The notes beneath the pieces are model-generated. The model made no database searches, was not told the origin of the DNA, and was given only the letters and a program-made list of their open reading frames with translations. A DNA stretch of 25,748 nucleotides from JBDTMC01 sp039934475 (GTDB lineage Bacteria; Acidobacteriota; Terriglobia; Bryobacterales; Bryobacteraceae). Every line of letters begins with the position of its first letter. Position 1 is the stretch's first letter. The stretch lies in assembly GCA_039934475.1 (NCBI GenBank), contig JBDTMC010000049.1, positions 1 through 25,748 of the forward strand, read 5' to 3'. Of the stretch, positions 8,609 to 15,411 are shown piece by piece. Both the position numbers and the translations under genes were made by a program.

Positions 8609-9367
8609 ATGGAATTGCTCCACCTCACCGAATCCATAGTATCTGGCCAGATCGCTCCGCTCCCCGACGGGCCGCCGGGAGTTGGTCTGAGGGCACTGGT
8701 ATCGGGATCAATTGGCTCTACTGCGATTTCCACCGGAACCGCCACCTTTCAGCCGTCCGGCGCCTTGGCTGCCCATTTCCACACATTCAGCGAAGTCATC
8801 ACCATCATTTCAGGTAGTGTTGACGTGAACGTGGAGGGTCGGGAGTACACGCTTACACAGTTCGATGCCATTCATCTCCCAGCCGGAACCGTCCATGCCG
8901 TCCGAAATCGCCACGAGACCGACACGGCCGTCGCGCTCTGGTCCTTTGCGAGCCCGGAGCCCACGCGCACCTTTGCCTCCGAATCGCCTGTGACCGAGCG
9001 CCGTGGTGCTCCCGCCCCTGGAGATCCGGAAGCCTTGGTCCGCTTCGCGCAGGCCCCGGCATACGAACCCGCTCCCGGAGTCCTGTTCCGCGATCTTTCT
9101 AGCGCCGCCCAAATTCGCGGGGGCTACGGCTGCTTGCAGCCTGGCTCTTCCCTCCTATGCCACGCAAACACCTACGACGCTGCGATGACAATTGTCGAAG
9201 GGCAGGCGATCTGCGTTGTTCAGGACCGTCGCTACACGCTTAGCAACCACGATACGGCGTTCGTTCCCCACGGCAGGCCGCACAGCTTCCGGAATGACGG
9301 CGAAGGGCCAATGGTGATGCTTTGGGTTTGTGCAGTCAGCGGGCCCGACCTTCGCCCAGAGGTCTAG
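8609..9367 (+). CDS. two-domain cupin (bicupin) protein
   Basis: A 252-residue cytoplasmic protein with two cupin barrels. The N-terminal barrel has an intact metal site: motif 1 HFHTFSEVITIISG (H56, H58, E62) and motif 2 LPAGTVHAVRN (H96). The C-terminal barrel is degenerate: motif 1 reads CHANTYDAAMTIVEG, with Asn replacing the second His and Asp replacing Glu, while motif 2 VPHGRPHSFRN keeps H225. The first barrel is therefore the likely catalytic or ligand site and the second may be structural or weakly metal-binding. Bicupins include dioxygenases, isomerases and ureidoglycine aminohydrolase; the sequence does not decide between these. The start at 8609 has no Shine-Dalgarno but fits the short leader from the promoter. 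The adjacent GntR gene and operator suggest it is induced by a small acid or sugar-acid catabolite. Confidence 0.8.
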   Translation: MELLHLTESIVSGQIAPLPDGPPGVGLRALVSGSIGSTAISTGTATFQPSGALAAHFHTFSEVITIISGSVDVNVEGREYTLTQFDAIHLPAGTVHAVRNRHETDTAVALWSFASPEPTRTFASESPVTERRGAPAPGDPEALVRFAQAPAYEPAPGVLFRDLSSAAQIRGGYGCLQPGSSLLCHANTYDAAMTIVEGQAICVVQDRRYTLSNHDTAFVPHGRPHSFRNDGEGPMVMLWVCAVSGPDLRPEV

Positions 9368-9380
9368 ACGTCCGATCGAT

Positions 9381-9401
9381 CTGCTGTATCCCGGACAGCA
9401 G
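9381..9401. repeat. 7-base inverted repeat between the cupin and GntR genes
   Basis: CTGCTGT and ACAGCAG form a perfect 7-base inverted repeat around a 7-base loop (ATCCCGG), 13 bases after the cupin stop. No T-run follows, so it is not a typical intrinsic terminator. It sits where the -35 region of a GntR promoter would be, so it may be an operator, or an mRNA hairpin in the read-through transcript. Confidence 0.5.
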
Positions 9402-9412
9402 GTAACTTTCGA

Positions 9413-9418
9413 TATACT
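9413..9418 (+). promoter_or_regulatory. candidate -10 element of the GntR gene
   Basis: TATACT (five of six consensus) lies seven bases before the GTG at 9426, the spacing of leaderless promoters. No good -35 is present 16-18 bases upstream; the inverted repeat at 9381-9401 occupies that place. Confidence 0.4.
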
Positions 9419-9425
9419 GCTAATC

Positions 9426-10157
9426 GTGCCACTTGAAGGCTTGACGCCGGTTGTTCGGACGACACTAACAGCCGATATTTATAAAAAGCTCATTGGTCAG
9501 ATCATTAGAGGCGTCTGGACCCCTGGATCCCGCATTCCCGCTGAGCGACAGTTGGGCCAGCAGCTGGGCGTGGGTCGTGCCTCGCTTCGCGAAGCCCTCA
9601 AGGCCCTCGAAATCATGGGGCTCATCGAAACTCGACTTGGCGACGGCACCTACGTTTGCAAACGCTCCGAATTCCTCTCTCGGCCTCTCTTGTGGGCGAT
9701 CGCCAGCAGTCCCGATACTGAAGTTCACGAACTGGTTGAAGCTCGCAAGCTGATTGAAAGCGAACTGGCAGCGTTAGCCGCCGAACGGGCGACCGCGGAG
9801 GACCTCAAACAACTGGGAGTTCACCTGGATCGCATGGAAGCATCGCGTCAAGTGCAGTCGGATTTTCTCGCTGCCGACATCGATTTCCACCTCGCCGTTG
9901 CCCAGGCCGCGCACAACACCATCCTTTTGAATGCTCTTCATCTGATTCGCAACATGCTTCAGGAGTGGATCAACGTCAGTCTGCAAGTGGAAGGCGTGGC
10001 CGGGAAAGCGCTCGAACACCACAAGGCCATTTTCCTCGCCATCGCGAAGCGTAATGGCGCCAACGCCCGCACCGCGATGCAGAAACACCTCGAAGAGATG
10101 GGTACTTTCTACATCGCCGCGCAGGCCCAAGACAAACCCGCCGCAACTGAACTTTAG
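9426..10157 (+). CDS. GntR-family regulator, FadR subfamily (FCD domain)
   Basis: About 243 residues. The N-terminal winged helix (about 15-80) includes IYKKLIGQIIRGVWTPGSRI, then AERQLGQQLGVGRASLREAL and the wing LIETRLGDGTYV. The C-terminal all-helical FCD ligand domain (about 100-225) keeps the acidic and histidine residues that usually bind a metal and an organic acid: ADIDFHLAVAQAAHN, LEHHKAIFLAI and MQKHLEEM. Members repress catabolic genes and release DNA on binding small acids. The frame is open from a GTG at 9330 inside the cupin gene. I chose GTG 9426 because it follows TATACT by seven bases and family domains begin soon after. Likely targets are the TGGT-N3-ACCA palindrome at 8589-8601 and perhaps the weaker site at 8510-8523. 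Its stop overlaps the opposing glycosidase stop. Confidence 0.85.
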   Translation: MPLEGLTPVVRTTLTADIYKKLIGQIIRGVWTPGSRIPAERQLGQQLGVGRASLREALKALEIMGLIETRLGDGTYVCKRSEFLSRPLLWAIASSPDTEVHELVEARKLIESELAALAAERATAEDLKQLGVHLDRMEASRQVQSDFLAADIDFHLAVAQAAHNTILLNALHLIRNMLQEWINVSLQVEGVAGKALEHHKAIFLAIAKRNGANARTAMQKHLEEMGTFYIAAQAQDKPAATEL

Positions 10158-13100
10158 CTCGGAGCATCCCCATAATGCCCATCGGCCTGTGGCCGCATCC
10201 GATTGTGCCACCAGTGCCGCACAAACCAAGCTTCCACCTGGGCCGTCACCCCCTGAGGCAAGTACGTATGAACTGCGAACTCCAGTTGTTTGCCTGAGGC
10301 GTGCTCTCCCACCGGCAGTTTATAAACGACCCAGGAACACCCGGCGCTCTGCGTATTTCCAAACTGGCGCGCCTCCGGCACTGGAGTCATTTGAATCTCT
10401 CTACCATCCACCGACGCCTTCAGCGCAACGATCTCTGCCACTACCGGGATATGCCGGTACTCCCGCTCCCCGCGCCACAGTCGAATGGGAATTGCGATGA
10501 AGCCCCGTGCCGTCCCGAACGCCGGTAATCGGGTCCGATACCGCGTGACGCCGCGAACTCTTCCCGAAGCCTCGAATCGCGCCTTATCGGCAAACTCCAA
10601 CTGCATCCACGGAGCCTCCTCGGCCGCGGCCAACTGCAGCGCCACTCCCAACTCCGCCGGATTGAACTGCCGAGCTACAATCCCCGAGGGTGCCGACTTC
10701 CCCGGTGTGAACTCCAGCATGAGAGTCTCAAATGGCCGCATCCACACCTCGGCCGTCCGCCCGGCTTGAAACTCCCCGCCATCGGACGCCGTCACCCGGC
10801 TCCGCTCGGGAAAATGTGAAATCGCCGACAGCGACGTCCCCGCTGGCGCGGTCACCGCCAGTTCCCGCCCTAGCGGCAGGCTTAACTTCCGCGATGAAAA
10901 ATGGGCGTTATGCGCAATAACGAACCCATGCCCGCCGTCAAAGAACGCATATCCGTAAGGCTCATTCGCCAGTGAATCCCCAAACGTCCGGCGGTTCCGC
11001 AGAAACACCCGCTCGTTCTTCTTCACCAGCGCCATCATGCCGGCAAGGAAATGCACATCGTCGTCATCCAGCAGGTTCGGATCGCCCCACAATTGCGGCC
11101 ACAGCAAACTGCCGCGGCCCAAGTCCATCACAACAGCTTCGCGCCACCGCTCCCGGCCCATAAAGTTGCCCCACCGGACCTGGGACAACCAAACCCCCAG
11201 GCTGTCCTTCAGTGGACCGGGGATCGCTTTCGCGAACTGCGTGTTCTGGTCCAGTGACAAAGTCACCGCGTCCCGGTAATACAGAGTTGGGTGCCAGGTT
11301 GTCCCCGACCCTTCCATAAACAGTCCCGACTCAAAAACCATATCGCCGTGCAATGCCCAGAACGGCGATCCGACGCCCCAATACCAGATCACCAGCGCGT
11401 CCGGCGCTGCCTCGCGCACCGCGTCGCCTAACTCGATTAGCCGGTTATAGATAGCCTCGGTCGAATACCGCCCTGGAAGATGGCCATGCTTCGTGCTGTT
11501 GCAGTAATACCCGCCGTTGTCTACCTTCACAACCCGCGCGCCGTTCTCTCGCACGTGGTACATCACGGACGCCTTGAACTCATTCCAATAGGCGTCCGAA
11601 GCCATGCATAACACCCGCCCAATGCCGCCGCCAGCCGGATATCCGTTGCGGTAGTTCCCCACCGGCGGAAGCGTAGGCGGAACATCCGGTTGCCCAGGAC
11701 TCGGTGAAGCACTGGTCTGCACCTTCGGGTTCAATCCGTCTGACCACCCGCTGTTGCTGGTGGCGAACCAGAGGCCGAACTTCATCCCCAATGCGGCCAC
11801 CGATTTCACGATCTCCGCGCCGTCTTCCGGAAAACACGCCGGTGTGAAATGATGCTGGTCAGTTGGGTCCAGCCACCCCTGGTCCAACGTGAAGAAGTCG
11901 AATTTGACGCCCTTGCCTTGCCACCCTTTCAAAGTCTGTAGTACGTCGAGCGTCTCCCCCTCCGTCAGCGCCGGACACGCGCCCCATTGATTGTTGATTC
12001 CATAAGGCGTATACAGCGAAATCAACTTCTTCTTCAGGCGCGGACTGCGGGCCAATAGGAAGTTATGAAACGACTCAAGACCTTCCCCGTCTCGTCCGAC
12101 TCCGAACACAGCCTTCGACGAAACGAAAGACTCCCCCGCCTTCAGTGTCCGCCCCGGCGAATGCCAAAGCCGGACGTGCCCACCATCGCCCTGGTTGACA
12201 CCCGCCGGATGCTCCAGCCCGCAGAATCCGTCGTTGCCTGTAAATACGGGTTCGCCATGTCCACCGCCGCTGGTAGTCGCAGCAATTGCCAAATCATCCA
12301 CCACCATGTCCAACAGCAGCCTGGGCGTGCTTCCTGCATTCCGCACTTCCAGTTTCTTGTACCGAAGGTTGGCCGCCAGTTCGTAGTGGATCGCCATCTC
12401 CAGTCCTGTCTCTGGAGCCGCCATATCCACACGCAGTCGCGTCGCGGTCTCCTGCTTCACGCCGCGCAACTCCATTTTCGCGGTGTCCAGGAACGGTTCC
12501 CCTACGGTCACAAACTGATCGAAGAGATAGGGACGGAACACGTATCTGTCCAGTGTGAAAGGATTCAATCCGGCAAAAGTGAGGTTGTAGGAACGAGTTC
12601 GCACTGCCACTACATTCGGCCCACCAAACCGCAGACTCCGGTACGCGCCGTCGTCCGGTTTCACCACGAAATGGCCTGGCGTCCGCCACCTTCCGGAACT
12701 CGTACGCTGGCCTACCAACGTGCCATTCACATACACCCAATACTCGTTCCAATCCTGCTGGTCATAGCCTCCCAACATGAAGTGGATGGGCTGCCCCTGC
12801 CCGTCCGATGGTAGATTGACCCTTGTGCGATACCACCCGTACCCGTCGTAGATACGCCCCATTCGTCCGCCCGCGAGCGTTGCCACCTTGGCCCACTTTG
12901 AAGAGTCGAAGTCCGCTGCCGCGTAGCCTTCTTCATCGGACCCACCTACGAAATCCCACCAAGGAATCTCCACCCGCGGCCCTATTCCAGCCCAGAGGAT
13001 CCGCCATTCCTCGCCGGCAGTGATCTCATACGAGTGCCCGGAGAGCTTGTTCCCATAGCGGGTACTCTGTATCCCGAATGCCGTTTCTTTCAGCTTCCAC

Positions 13101-13204
13101 GACAGCATCTCGTTCTCAAGCACATGTTCTTTGCCCTGTTCCGCCCCCAGGCCAAAAGCCGCCGCCGAGAGTATGCCCGTCTTCAGTAGTTCGCGTCGAT
13201 CCAT
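10154..13204 (-). CDS. Tat-exported GH36-like glycosidase (alpha-galactosidase-type) with GH2-like jelly-roll domain
   Basis: A 1016-residue exported enzyme. The Tat signal is MDRRELLKTGILSAAAFGLG. A galactose-binding-like jelly roll (about 95-205: FDSSKWAKV, GYGWYRTRVNLP, EYWVYVNGTLVGQ) resembles the sugar-binding domain of GH2 enzymes. The central barrel (about 390-720) has GH36/melibiase-like marks: FDFFTLDQGWLDP (438-444), GMKFGLWFA, and RVVKVDNGGYYC, where D562 is the expected nucleophile. C-terminal beta domains close the protein. Members cleave alpha-galactosides or related sugars; the exact sugar cannot be told. There is no Shine-Dalgarno, but TACACT lies seven bases before the ATG. 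The gene is divergent from the esterase and ends 4 bases inside the GntR gene. The combined jelly roll and GH36-like barrel is unusual. Confidence 0.75.
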   Translation of the reverse strand: MDRRELLKTGILSAAAFGLGAEQGKEHVLENEMLSWKLKETAFGIQSTRYGNKLSGHSYEITAGEEWRILWAGIGPRVEIPWWDFVGGSDEEGYAAADFDSSKWAKVATLAGGRMGRIYDGYGWYRTRVNLPSDGQGQPIHFMLGGYDQQDWNEYWVYVNGTLVGQRTSSGRWRTPGHFVVKPDDGAYRSLRFGGPNVVAVRTRSYNLTFAGLNPFTLDRYVFRPYLFDQFVTVGEPFLDTAKMELRGVKQETATRLRVDMAAPETGLEMAIHYELAANLRYKKLEVRNAGSTPRLLLDMVVDDLAIAATTSGGGHGEPVFTGNDGFCGLEHPAGVNQGDGGHVRLWHSPGRTLKAGESFVSSKAVFGVGRDGEGLESFHNFLLARSPRLKKKLISLYTPYGINNQWGACPALTEGETLDVLQTLKGWQGKGVKFDFFTLDQGWLDPTDQHHFTPACFPEDGAEIVKSVAALGMKFGLWFATSNSGWSDGLNPKVQTSASPSPGQPDVPPTLPPVGNYRNGYPAGGGIGRVLCMASDAYWNEFKASVMYHVRENGARVVKVDNGGYYCNSTKHGHLPGRYSTEAIYNRLIELGDAVREAAPDALVIWYWGVGSPFWALHGDMVFESGLFMEGSGTTWHPTLYYRDAVTLSLDQNTQFAKAIPGPLKDSLGVWLSQVRWGNFMGRERWREAVVMDLGRGSLLWPQLWGDPNLLDDDDVHFLAGMMALVKKNERVFLRNRRTFGDSLANEPYGYAFFDGGHGFVIAHNAHFSSRKLSLPLGRELAVTAPAGTSLSAISHFPERSRVTASDGGEFQAGRTAEVWMRPFETLMLEFTPGKSAPSGIVARQFNPAELGVALQLAAAEEAPWMQLEFADKARFEASGRVRGVTRYRTRLPAFGTARGFIAIPIRLWRGEREYRHIPVVAEIVALKASVDGREIQMTPVPEARQFGNTQSAGCSWVVYKLPVGEHASGKQLEFAVHTYLPQGVTAQVEAWFVRHWWHNRMRPQADGHYGDAPS

Positions 13205-13211
13205 GCCCAGG

Positions 13212-13217
13212 AGTGTA
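13212..13217 (-). promoter_or_regulatory. candidate -10 element of the GH36-like gene
   Basis: On the minus strand TACACT (TANNNT type, four of six consensus) precedes the ATG at 13204 by seven bases, so the transcript could be leaderless. The -35 is unclear; a T-rich segment lies 17 bases upstream. Confidence 0.35.
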
Positions 13218-13244
13218 TCGCGAAGTCCTGGTCACAAAAAACCG

Positions 13245-13273
13245 TTGACATGGCATCGAGAACGGGCTATAAC
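13245..13273 (+). promoter_or_regulatory. near-consensus promoter of the esterase-ROK unit
   Basis: A perfect TTGACA (13245-13250), a 17-base spacer and TATAAC (13268-13273, five of six) make this the best promoter in the window. Transcription should begin near 13280, giving an untranslated leader of about 113 bases before the ATG at 13393. Confidence 0.8.
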
Positions 13274-13281
13274 AGTTTGGA

Positions 13282-13291
13282 AAGTTAACTT
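13282..13291. promoter_or_regulatory. palindromic operator candidate for the ROK regulator
   Basis: AAGTTAACTT is a perfect 10-base palindrome a few bases downstream of the predicted transcription start, flanked by AT-rich sequence in a GC-rich genome. Its place suits repression by roadblock. The ROK regulator encoded two genes downstream is the natural candidate binder. The site also lies upstream of the divergent GH36-like gene. Confidence 0.5.
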
Positions 13292-13305
13292 ACTTTGCTT
13301 GGCCC

Positions 13306-13324
13306 GCCCGCTCCTCTTGCGGGC
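13306..13324 (+). repeat. hairpin in the esterase leader
   Basis: GCCCGC and GCGGGC pair over a 7-base loop (TCCTCTT). It is in the transcribed leader between the palindrome and the gene. No T-run follows, so an RNA-stability or attenuation role is a guess. Confidence 0.4.
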
Positions 13325-13373
13325 AGTCCACGGTTCTTGCTCGTCCCCAGCGCCCCTCGGAAGTGCGCTTCTC

Positions 13374-13386
13374 AGGCCGGAGGCCT
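13374..13386 (+). promoter_or_regulatory. Shine-Dalgarno inside a short hairpin
   Basis: AGGCC-GGA-GGCCT is a perfect inverted repeat with a 3-base loop. Its centre contains GGAGG (13379-13383), nine bases before the ATG at 13393. The ribosome site is thus partly in a stem, which could lower translation, though a 3-base loop is tight. Confidence 0.45.
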
Positions 13387-13392
13387 ATTGAG

Positions 13393-15405
13393 ATGACTCT
13401 TCGGTGTGTCGGCTATTTGCTGTTGCTCGGCGTTTCCACCGCCGCGCAACAACCGTACGTGGACAGCCGCCACCCCTCGCGCGTTTTCAGCGAAAATCGC
13501 AACTACCGCATTTTTCTTCCACACGATTATTCTCCCTCCGCCAAGCGCTACCCCGTCATCTACTACTTCCATGGCCACAGTGATCGCTACACCCTGGAGA
13601 AGTACGACAACGGGCTCGACACCGTCCCCAAGATAGCCGCGTTCGTCGCCGCTCACGACGTCATCGTCGTCGCCGCTGACGGCTACGTAGCCCGTGATTA
13701 CACCGGCTTCTATGGAGGCACCCCCTACGACGTCCGCCGCGATGGCGGCGACTTCGACTACGGGGAATACTTCCTCGAGCTAGTTACCCACATCGACGCT
13801 ACCTACCGCACTCTACCCACCCGCCGCTACCGCGCTACGTCGGGTCTCAGTATGGGCGGCTTCATGAGTCTATATCTCAGCGCCCGCTATCCGGATTTGG
13901 TAGGCAGCGCCTCCGCCTTCAACCCCGGTCCGGAATTTTACGTTGGCGAAAAAGGCCGCCGCTCACTCTGGCGCCCGAAGGATCACACAGCCAGCCACGC
14001 CCAAACCAGCATCCGCCTGATTCGCGCGAGCGGTGACTACATCAGTCAGTATCACGAAGAGACGCGGGCCGCTTACGCCATGGCGCCGAAAGCGGACTTC
14101 GAATTTCGACAGGACGAGTATCATCGCCATTGGGCCACTTCCATCGACGAGACGTTTGAGTTCCATAGCCGCGCTTTTGACAACCCCACGCTCGACACTA
14201 TTCCTACCGAATGGACTTATACTGGCGCCCAACGGCGGTTTGACGTCTATGGCTATCGCGTCAGCGCCGACATCCACGATCCCGCGTTGATCACTCTCGC
14301 GAATGTCACGCAAGGGGGCCTCCGCGTTACCACGCGCCAGTGGGCTCCGGATGGTCCTCCCACCGCCTGTTCAGCAATTCAGGTCGCAACCGCGCCCAAC
14401 TACCGCCCTGCGTCTGAGTACCGCCTGATCGACTACGCCCTCGCCACTTCGAAGCTCACCGAATCCACGATCAAAGCCGACGCCGACGGGCGCATCGCGT
14501 TCACTGTAGATTGTGGCGGACACCAGATTGGCATCGCCGGTCCTGGCACCGGGGCGCAGCCTCCAGTGGTTCTTCCTCTCAGTGCTAAAGATGTCCTTCG
14601 CGTACCTCCAGGAGTGGCCGTCGCGCTCCCGCTCCGAATCTTCAACTCCCGCGGCACACCGCAGAACTTTCGCGTCGAACTTGCTTCTGCTTACCCCACC
14701 GTCGAGATTTTGCAAAACAAAGCCGAATGGAAATCCGTCGCGCCGGGCGCGGTCGCGGAAGCCAATCCCGTGCTCCAGGTGCGCTTCATCGCCGGGGCAG
14801 GGGATTGGGCCCACGCCCGTCTCCAGGCCAAAATCACTTACGACGATTGGACAGAAACAACACAACCTCTCGACGTGCTCATCGCACCCGATGCGCTGCC
14901 CGCGCCTGCTGAAATCGCCATACTCGATGGCCAGTCCCGCACATTCTCCGTCTTCCACCAGAAAGGCAACCAGGGCGGAGGCTCTGGCATTTCTCGTACT
15001 GTCAAAGAGGGCGACGGTAATGGCAACGGAATCTTAGATCCGGGTGAGCGCGCCTCAATATGGATCCGTCTCCCACAGGGTCTCGATCCCTTCGACAAGA
15101 ACAATTGGTGCCGGACAAAGGTCTACACGGACTCGCCCTGGCTTACTGAAATCGCCGACATACAGGAAGAGAAACAGCGCGAGTGGACAGGCGCCCAGAA
15201 TCGGACCAGTCTGGTTGCTCTCGCTGCTAAAGTCCCCACCGCCGCGATTCCCGTCGTTCTTGATTGCGAATCGTGGAGCTTCCATTTCACCCCGGATGTC
15301 CACTACGGGAGGGAGTTGCTCTATCAAGCCTTTCAGTTCCATAAACATCATCTCTTTGCGTGGACCTGGAAGTCGGGTCAAATCAGTTCAAGTGAACACA
15401 AGTAG
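13393..15405 (+). CDS. secreted CE1-like alpha/beta-hydrolase esterase with C-terminal beta domains
   Basis: About 670 residues with a signal peptide (MTLRCVGYLLLLGVSTAAQQ). The hydrolase domain (about 25-260) resembles the esterase D/CE1 family: YPVIYYFHGH forms the oxyanion strand, GLSMGGFMSLYLSARYPD gives the GxSxG elbow with Ser153, and the histidine is probably in DEYHRHWATSIDETFEF. Enterochelin, feruloyl and acetylxylan esterases share this fold, so a de-acylating role on a plant or microbial polymer is likely. The remaining 400 residues are beta-rich, with a DGNGNGILDPGE loop that looks like a calcium-binding or surface-domain segment. GGAGG nine bases upstream fixes ATG 13393; an in-frame GTG at 13363 lacks this. 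The ROK regulator follows six bases after the stop and is probably co-transcribed. Confidence 0.8.
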   Translation: MTLRCVGYLLLLGVSTAAQQPYVDSRHPSRVFSENRNYRIFLPHDYSPSAKRYPVIYYFHGHSDRYTLEKYDNGLDTVPKIAAFVAAHDVIVVAADGYVARDYTGFYGGTPYDVRRDGGDFDYGEYFLELVTHIDATYRTLPTRRYRATSGLSMGGFMSLYLSARYPDLVGSASAFNPGPEFYVGEKGRRSLWRPKDHTASHAQTSIRLIRASGDYISQYHEETRAAYAMAPKADFEFRQDEYHRHWATSIDETFEFHSRAFDNPTLDTIPTEWTYTGAQRRFDVYGYRVSADIHDPALITLANVTQGGLRVTTRQWAPDGPPTACSAIQVATAPNYRPASEYRLIDYALATSKLTESTIKADADGRIAFTVDCGGHQIGIAGPGTGAQPPVVLPLSAKDVLRVPPGVAVALPLRIFNSRGTPQNFRVELASAYPTVEILQNKAEWKSVAPGAVAEANPVLQVRFIAGAGDWAHARLQAKITYDDWTETTQPLDVLIAPDALPAPAEIAILDGQSRTFSVFHQKGNQGGGSGISRTVKEGDGNGNGILDPGERASIWIRLPQGLDPFDKNNWCRTKVYTDSPWLTEIADIQEEKQREWTGAQNRTSLVALAAKVPTAAIPVVLDCESWSFHFTPDVHYGRELLYQAFQFHKHHLFAWTWKSGQISSSEHK

Positions 15406-15411
15406 CGTTGC

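Noticed and set aside
9381..9401. Hairpin after the cupin stop as an intrinsic terminator
   Set aside because: The 7-base stem is not followed by a T-run (the next bases are GTAACTTTCG).
13363..13392. GTG at 13363 as the esterase start
   Set aside because: It would add ten residues before a normal signal peptide and lacks a ribosome site, while ATG 13393 has GGAGG nine bases upstream.
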